Part shown: positions 31,011 through 33,490 of the stretch, in pieces
Layout: the number at the start of each line of letters is the position of its first letter
Position numbering within the stretch: the first letter of the stretch is position 1
Assembly: GCA_016939365.1 (NCBI GenBank)
Contig: JAFGHD010000012.1
Span: forward strand, 1 to 33,490
Length of the DNA stretch: 33,490 nt
Direction: 5' to 3'
From: Bacteroidales bacterium
Lineage (GTDB): Bacteria > Bacteroidota > Bacteroidia > Bacteroidales > JAFGHD01
The notes under the pieces: generated by a model
What the model saw: the letters and a program-made list of their open reading frames with translations, nothing else
Told to the model about the DNA's origin: nothing
Databases searched by the model: none
Program-made: the position numbers and the translations under genes

Positions 31011-33152
31011 ATGAATGTACTGAAGCCATATCCCTTTGTAAGGCTTCTCCTGCCCTTCATTGCCGGTATTGTGGCAGCCTTTTTCACGGGTGCCTCACCG
31101 CAGATGCCGGCTCTCTTTCTTTCCGGTCTGGTGCTGACCGTCTTGTATGTCGTATTCCTGCAACCTTCATACCGGAAAAGATGGATGCCCGGAATGATCG
31201 CATATCTTGCCCTGGCGGTTCTGGGTTATCTGGTCACCTCCATCCGTATTTATCAGTATGTAAAGAACCCTGTATCCGACTCGCAGGAACCTTTCGTCAT
31301 GCTTGTCAGGCTGATTGAACCTGTTGTTGAAAGACAAAACAATTACCGGACAGTTGCAAAAATGATCCTGAAAAAAGACGGGGATGACCATCAAATGTTA
31401 CAGGGCCGGGTTCTGCTCTATTTCCGGAAAGATTCCCTGAGCAGTCAGCTTTTTTACGGTGATGAGATTCTGGTGAAGGGCTGGATTAAAGGGATTGCCC
31501 CACCCGGTAATCCGCATGAGTTCGATTACCGGAGGTATATGGCCGACCGGGGTGTGCTTTATACTTCCTATATCGGCAGAGATCAATGGAAGTTAGTGAC
31601 CAGGGGAATGGGCTCTCCGGTGAGGGAGCTGGGTTACAGGATCAGGGGCATGCTGGCCGGCATACTGAAAGACAACCATGTGCATGGGCATGAATTTGCA
31701 GTGGCATCGGCCATCATGCTCGGAATGGATGAATACCTTGACAGTGAACAGATCCGGGAATATTCAGGTGCCGGGGCCATGCACATACTGTGTGTTTCAG
31801 GCCTTCATGTAGGGATCATTGCATGGGTGCTTCATGTCATGCTTGGATTTCTCCGCCATAGCAGGTGTGGAAGGATCCTGAAGCCGGTTCTGCTTATTGG
31901 TGCCATATGGTGTTATGCCCTGATCACAGGTTTTTCCCCTTCGGTGATGAGGGCATCGGTCATGTTCAGCTTCGTATCGGTGGGCATGTCGCTGAAAAGA
32001 AGGCCGGAGATCTTCAATACCCTTGCAGCTTCGGCTTTATTGCTCCTGTTATATAATCCGTTTTTTTTGCGCAGCACGGGGTTCCAGCTGTCCTATCTGG
32101 CCGTGGCGGGAATCCTTGCGGGCTATCCCCTGCTTCAGCCACTCTGGGAAGCTCCGAACCGCCTGCTGGACAAAATATGGAAGATTACGGTCGTGTCTGT
32201 CTGTGCGCAGATCGCCACCGCCCCGCTGGCCGTTTACTATTTCCACCAGTTCCCGAACTATTTCCTGCTCACCAACCTGATCGCCATTCCCATGGCCGGT
32301 GTGATCCTGTACGCGGGCATCCTCTTTTTCCTGGTGTCGCCGGTACCGCTCGTCTCCACCCTGAGCGGTACCGGGCTCTCATACCTGATCAGGTTCCTGA
32401 ATGTCTCGATCGAAACTATTGAAAACCTGCCGGGCTCTGTTACACAATCCCTGTATCTTCAGCAGGGTGTGGTTGTCATGGTCTACCTTGCAATTATTTT
32501 CCTTGGAGCTTCGCTGATCATCAGGGAACGGAAATATCTGTGGCCCGGTCTCGGTATCATATGCCTGGTGCTGATGACGATCACCCGGAACAAAAACCTG
32601 CAATTGCAACAGCAAGCCGTGATCGTTTACAACGTCCCAAAGGGAAGGGCGATCGATTTCATCCTGGGACGTCAACACGTGTTGCTGGCCGATTCCATTG
32701 TCACATCAGACCCCAGGACAATCGACTACCACATACGGGGCAACTGGCTGGCAAGAGGCATCAGGTCTGACTGTATTCACGATTTCAGGGATCAGGTCTT
32801 TCAGAACGATATCCTCATCAGGAGGGGCCCATTTATTGAATTCGCGGGTTTCCGTGCAGTCCTGGTGGATGAGGTGTTACCCGATTTGCCTGAATCAAGA
32901 CAATTTCCGGCCGATCTCCTGGTTCTGTTTGAGGACCCGGGCAGGGAACCTGCAGATCTCATTCGTACTTTCCCCGCCGGATCGGTAGTTCTTTCCATGC
33001 CGCACAGGAAACGGGATGCCGAACGGCTGGATTCTGCCTTCCTGAGCATGGGTATCACATGCTGGAACACTTCACGATCGGGCGCAAGGGTCGTCAGGGT
33101 TTCCAGGGGAAAAGGTGCTGACCCATTCTCCGGGACAGGCCCAACCTTTTGA
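31011..33152 (+). CDS. comEC: ComEC/Rec2 DNA-uptake channel
   Basis: 713-residue inner-membrane protein. N-terminal helices (about 8-75), a DUF4131 OB-fold-like region (about 90-200; GDEILVKGWIKGIAPPGNPHEFDYRRYM), then the Competence domain (about 225-500) with the signature SGAGAMHILCVSGLHVGII near residue 252 and many membrane helices. The C-terminal region (about 530-713) is where a metallo-beta-lactamase-like domain occurs in Bacillus ComEC. Here it shows no HxHxDH metal motif, so it is degenerate, a state also known in other Bacteroidota. Family role: transport of single-stranded DNA across the inner membrane during transformation. No other com genes are in the window. Confidence 0.92.
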   Translation: MNVLKPYPFVRLLLPFIAGIVAAFFTGASPQMPALFLSGLVLTVLYVVFLQPSYRKRWMPGMIAYLALAVLGYLVTSIRIYQYVKNPVSDSQEPFVMLVRLIEPVVERQNNYRTVAKMILKKDGDDHQMLQGRVLLYFRKDSLSSQLFYGDEILVKGWIKGIAPPGNPHEFDYRRYMADRGVLYTSYIGRDQWKLVTRGMGSPVRELGYRIRGMLAGILKDNHVHGHEFAVASAIMLGMDEYLDSEQIREYSGAGAMHILCVSGLHVGIIAWVLHVMLGFLRHSRCGRILKPVLLIGAIWCYALITGFSPSVMRASVMFSFVSVGMSLKRRPEIFNTLAASALLLLLYNPFFLRSTGFQLSYLAVAGILAGYPLLQPLWEAPNRLLDKIWKITVVSVCAQIATAPLAVYYFHQFPNYFLLTNLIAIPMAGVILYAGILFFLVSPVPLVSTLSGTGLSYLIRFLNVSIETIENLPGSVTQSLYLQQGVVVMVYLAIIFLGASLIIRERKYLWPGLGIICLVLMTITRNKNLQLQQQAVIVYNVPKGRAIDFILGRQHVLLADSIVTSDPRTIDYHIRGNWLARGIRSDCIHDFRDQVFQNDILIRRGPFIEFAGFRAVLVDEVLPDLPESRQFPADLLVLFEDPGREPADLIRTFPAGSVVLSMPHRKRDAERLDSAFLSMGITCWNTSRSGARVVRVSRGKGADPFSGTGPTF

Positions 33153-33211
33153 AATCAAAGCAACTTACAAATATACTATTTGAAATAAATATAATTACAG
33201 GCCGGGCAGGG

Positions 33212-33265
33212 CCATTCCGGAATGGAAGAGGTTACAGCATGCGGATCATCCATCGGGAATTCCCG
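33212..33265. repeat. Two perfect palindromes between comEC and tRNA-Asp
   Basis: CCATTCCGGAATGG (33212-33225, 14 bp) and CGGGAATTCCCG (33254-33265, 12 bp), 28 nt apart. Neither is followed by a T-run. They could be protein-binding sites, but none is recognised. Confidence 0.55.
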
Positions 33266-33320
33266 GTAAGGGCTTTATGCAAAATTTTTCCATACGGTTC
33301 ATTCGGATTCAAAAAAAGAG

Positions 33321-33328
33321 TATCTTTG
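33321..33328 (+). promoter_or_regulatory. -7 promoter box for tRNA-Asp
   Basis: TATCTTTG matches TAnnTTTG, 21 nt before the mature tRNA 5' end, the expected place for a tRNA promoter. The -33 element is weak. Confidence 0.65.
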
Positions 33329-33349
33329 CACTCTTGGAATCAGGAAAAC

Positions 33350-33423
33350 GGTCTGGTAGTTCAGTTGGTTAGAATGCCGGCCTGTCACGCCGGAGGTCGC
33401 GGGTTCGAGCCCCGTCCAGACCG
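33350..33423 (+). tRNA. tRNA-Asp(GTC)
   Basis: 74 nt with G discriminator. Acceptor GGTCTGG/CCAGACC, anticodon stem CCGGC/GCCGG with loop CTGTCAC (anticodon GTC at 33384-33386), T arm GCGGG/CCCGT with TTCGAGC. CCA is not encoded. A terminator follows directly. Confidence 0.96.
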
Positions 33424-33424
33424 C

Positions 33425-33452
33425 AAGCCACTTCAAACGAGTGGCTTTTTTT
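33425..33452 (+). terminator. Terminator after tRNA-Asp
   Basis: AAGCCACT (33425-33432) pairs with AGTGGCTT (33440-33447) around a 7-nt loop and continues into a run of T. Strong rho-independent signal starting 2 nt after the tRNA. Confidence 0.88.
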
Positions 33453-33490
33453 ATGAGTTATTTCGTCTATGTTATTTACTCCCCATCCAA
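33453..33490 (+). CDS. Probable GIY-YIG protein, 5' end only
   Basis: ATG at 33453 just after the terminator opens a frame cut off by the window edge; the 12 visible residues read MSYFVYVIYSPS. This matches the beginning of small GIY-YIG (UvrC/Intron-type URI domain) proteins, where the first strand is of the form YVYILYS and supplies the GIY motif tyrosines. Such ORFs are frequent next to tRNA genes in Bacteroidota. Only the start can be seen, so the call is tentative. Confidence 0.5.
   Translation, partial: MSYFVYVIYSPS

Overview
The window looks like a chromosomal segment of a member of the Bacteroidota, probably order Bacteroidales or a close relative. The evidence is a large secreted protein with a type IX secretion (T9SS) C-terminal sorting domain, a PID-CTERM mini-protein, a TonB-dependent receptor with a carboxypeptidase-like N-terminal domain followed by a DUF4249 lipoprotein, DUF4492 in front of cydAB, DUF3822 overlapping rsmD, and repeated matches to the Bacteroidota -7 promoter box TAnnTTTG upstream of genes. 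Base composition is close to 50% GC, and both chromosomal strands are used.

Layout. 1-310: PID-CTERM mini-protein with a strong terminator. 538-3687: respiratory operon DUF4492-cydA-cydB plus an unlisted 46-codon membrane ORF that may be a CydX-like subunit. 3885-7541: a 1218-residue T9SS-exported beta-propeller/PKD protein. 7611-8441 (-): MscS channel. 8699-12118: promoter, ribosomal protein S1 with long charged extensions, terminator, then RNase Z. 12078-17624 (-): a lipoprotein, then a compact set read lplA, DUF1338 dioxygenase/decarboxylase (HglS family), FAD/Fe-S 2-hydroxyacid dehydrogenase (YdiJ/D-2-hydroxyglutarate type). 17671-18877: divergent Cys/Met-metabolism PLP enzyme.

18873-20677 is the accessory-looking part. 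A 7-bp tandem repeat and two inverted copies of a composite repeat flank an AAA/DUF4143 ATPase gene, whose consensus promoter sits so close to the ATG that the mRNA should be leaderless. It abuts a minus-strand tRNA-Pro(CGG)/tRNA-Thr(CGT) pair with its own terminator.

20905-26853: calcineurin-like phosphoesterase lipoprotein (-), a pseudopilin-like protein, DUF3822, rsmD, and a 906-residue anchored DUF3352-like/propeller protein. 26838-30821 (-): envelope operon of small OMP, TonB-dependent receptor and DUF4249 lipoprotein. 31011-33152: ComEC/Rec2. 33350-33490: tRNA-Asp, a terminator, and the first codons of a probable GIY-YIG protein cut by the window edge.

How the genes fit together. The best pathway hypothesis is 2-oxoadipate to D-2-hydroxyglutarate (DUF1338 enzyme) to 2-oxoglutarate (FAD/Fe-S dehydrogenase), the route known for lysine catabolism in Pseudomonas putida. 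LplA would supply the lipoylated 2-oxoacid dehydrogenase that uses the product. Cytochrome bd could serve as a high-affinity terminal oxidase. Less certain but worth testing are the CydX-like ORF and the pseudopilin-like plus actin-fold-like (DUF3822) pair upstream of rsmD. No CRISPR array, rRNA, complete insertion sequence or prophage is visible.
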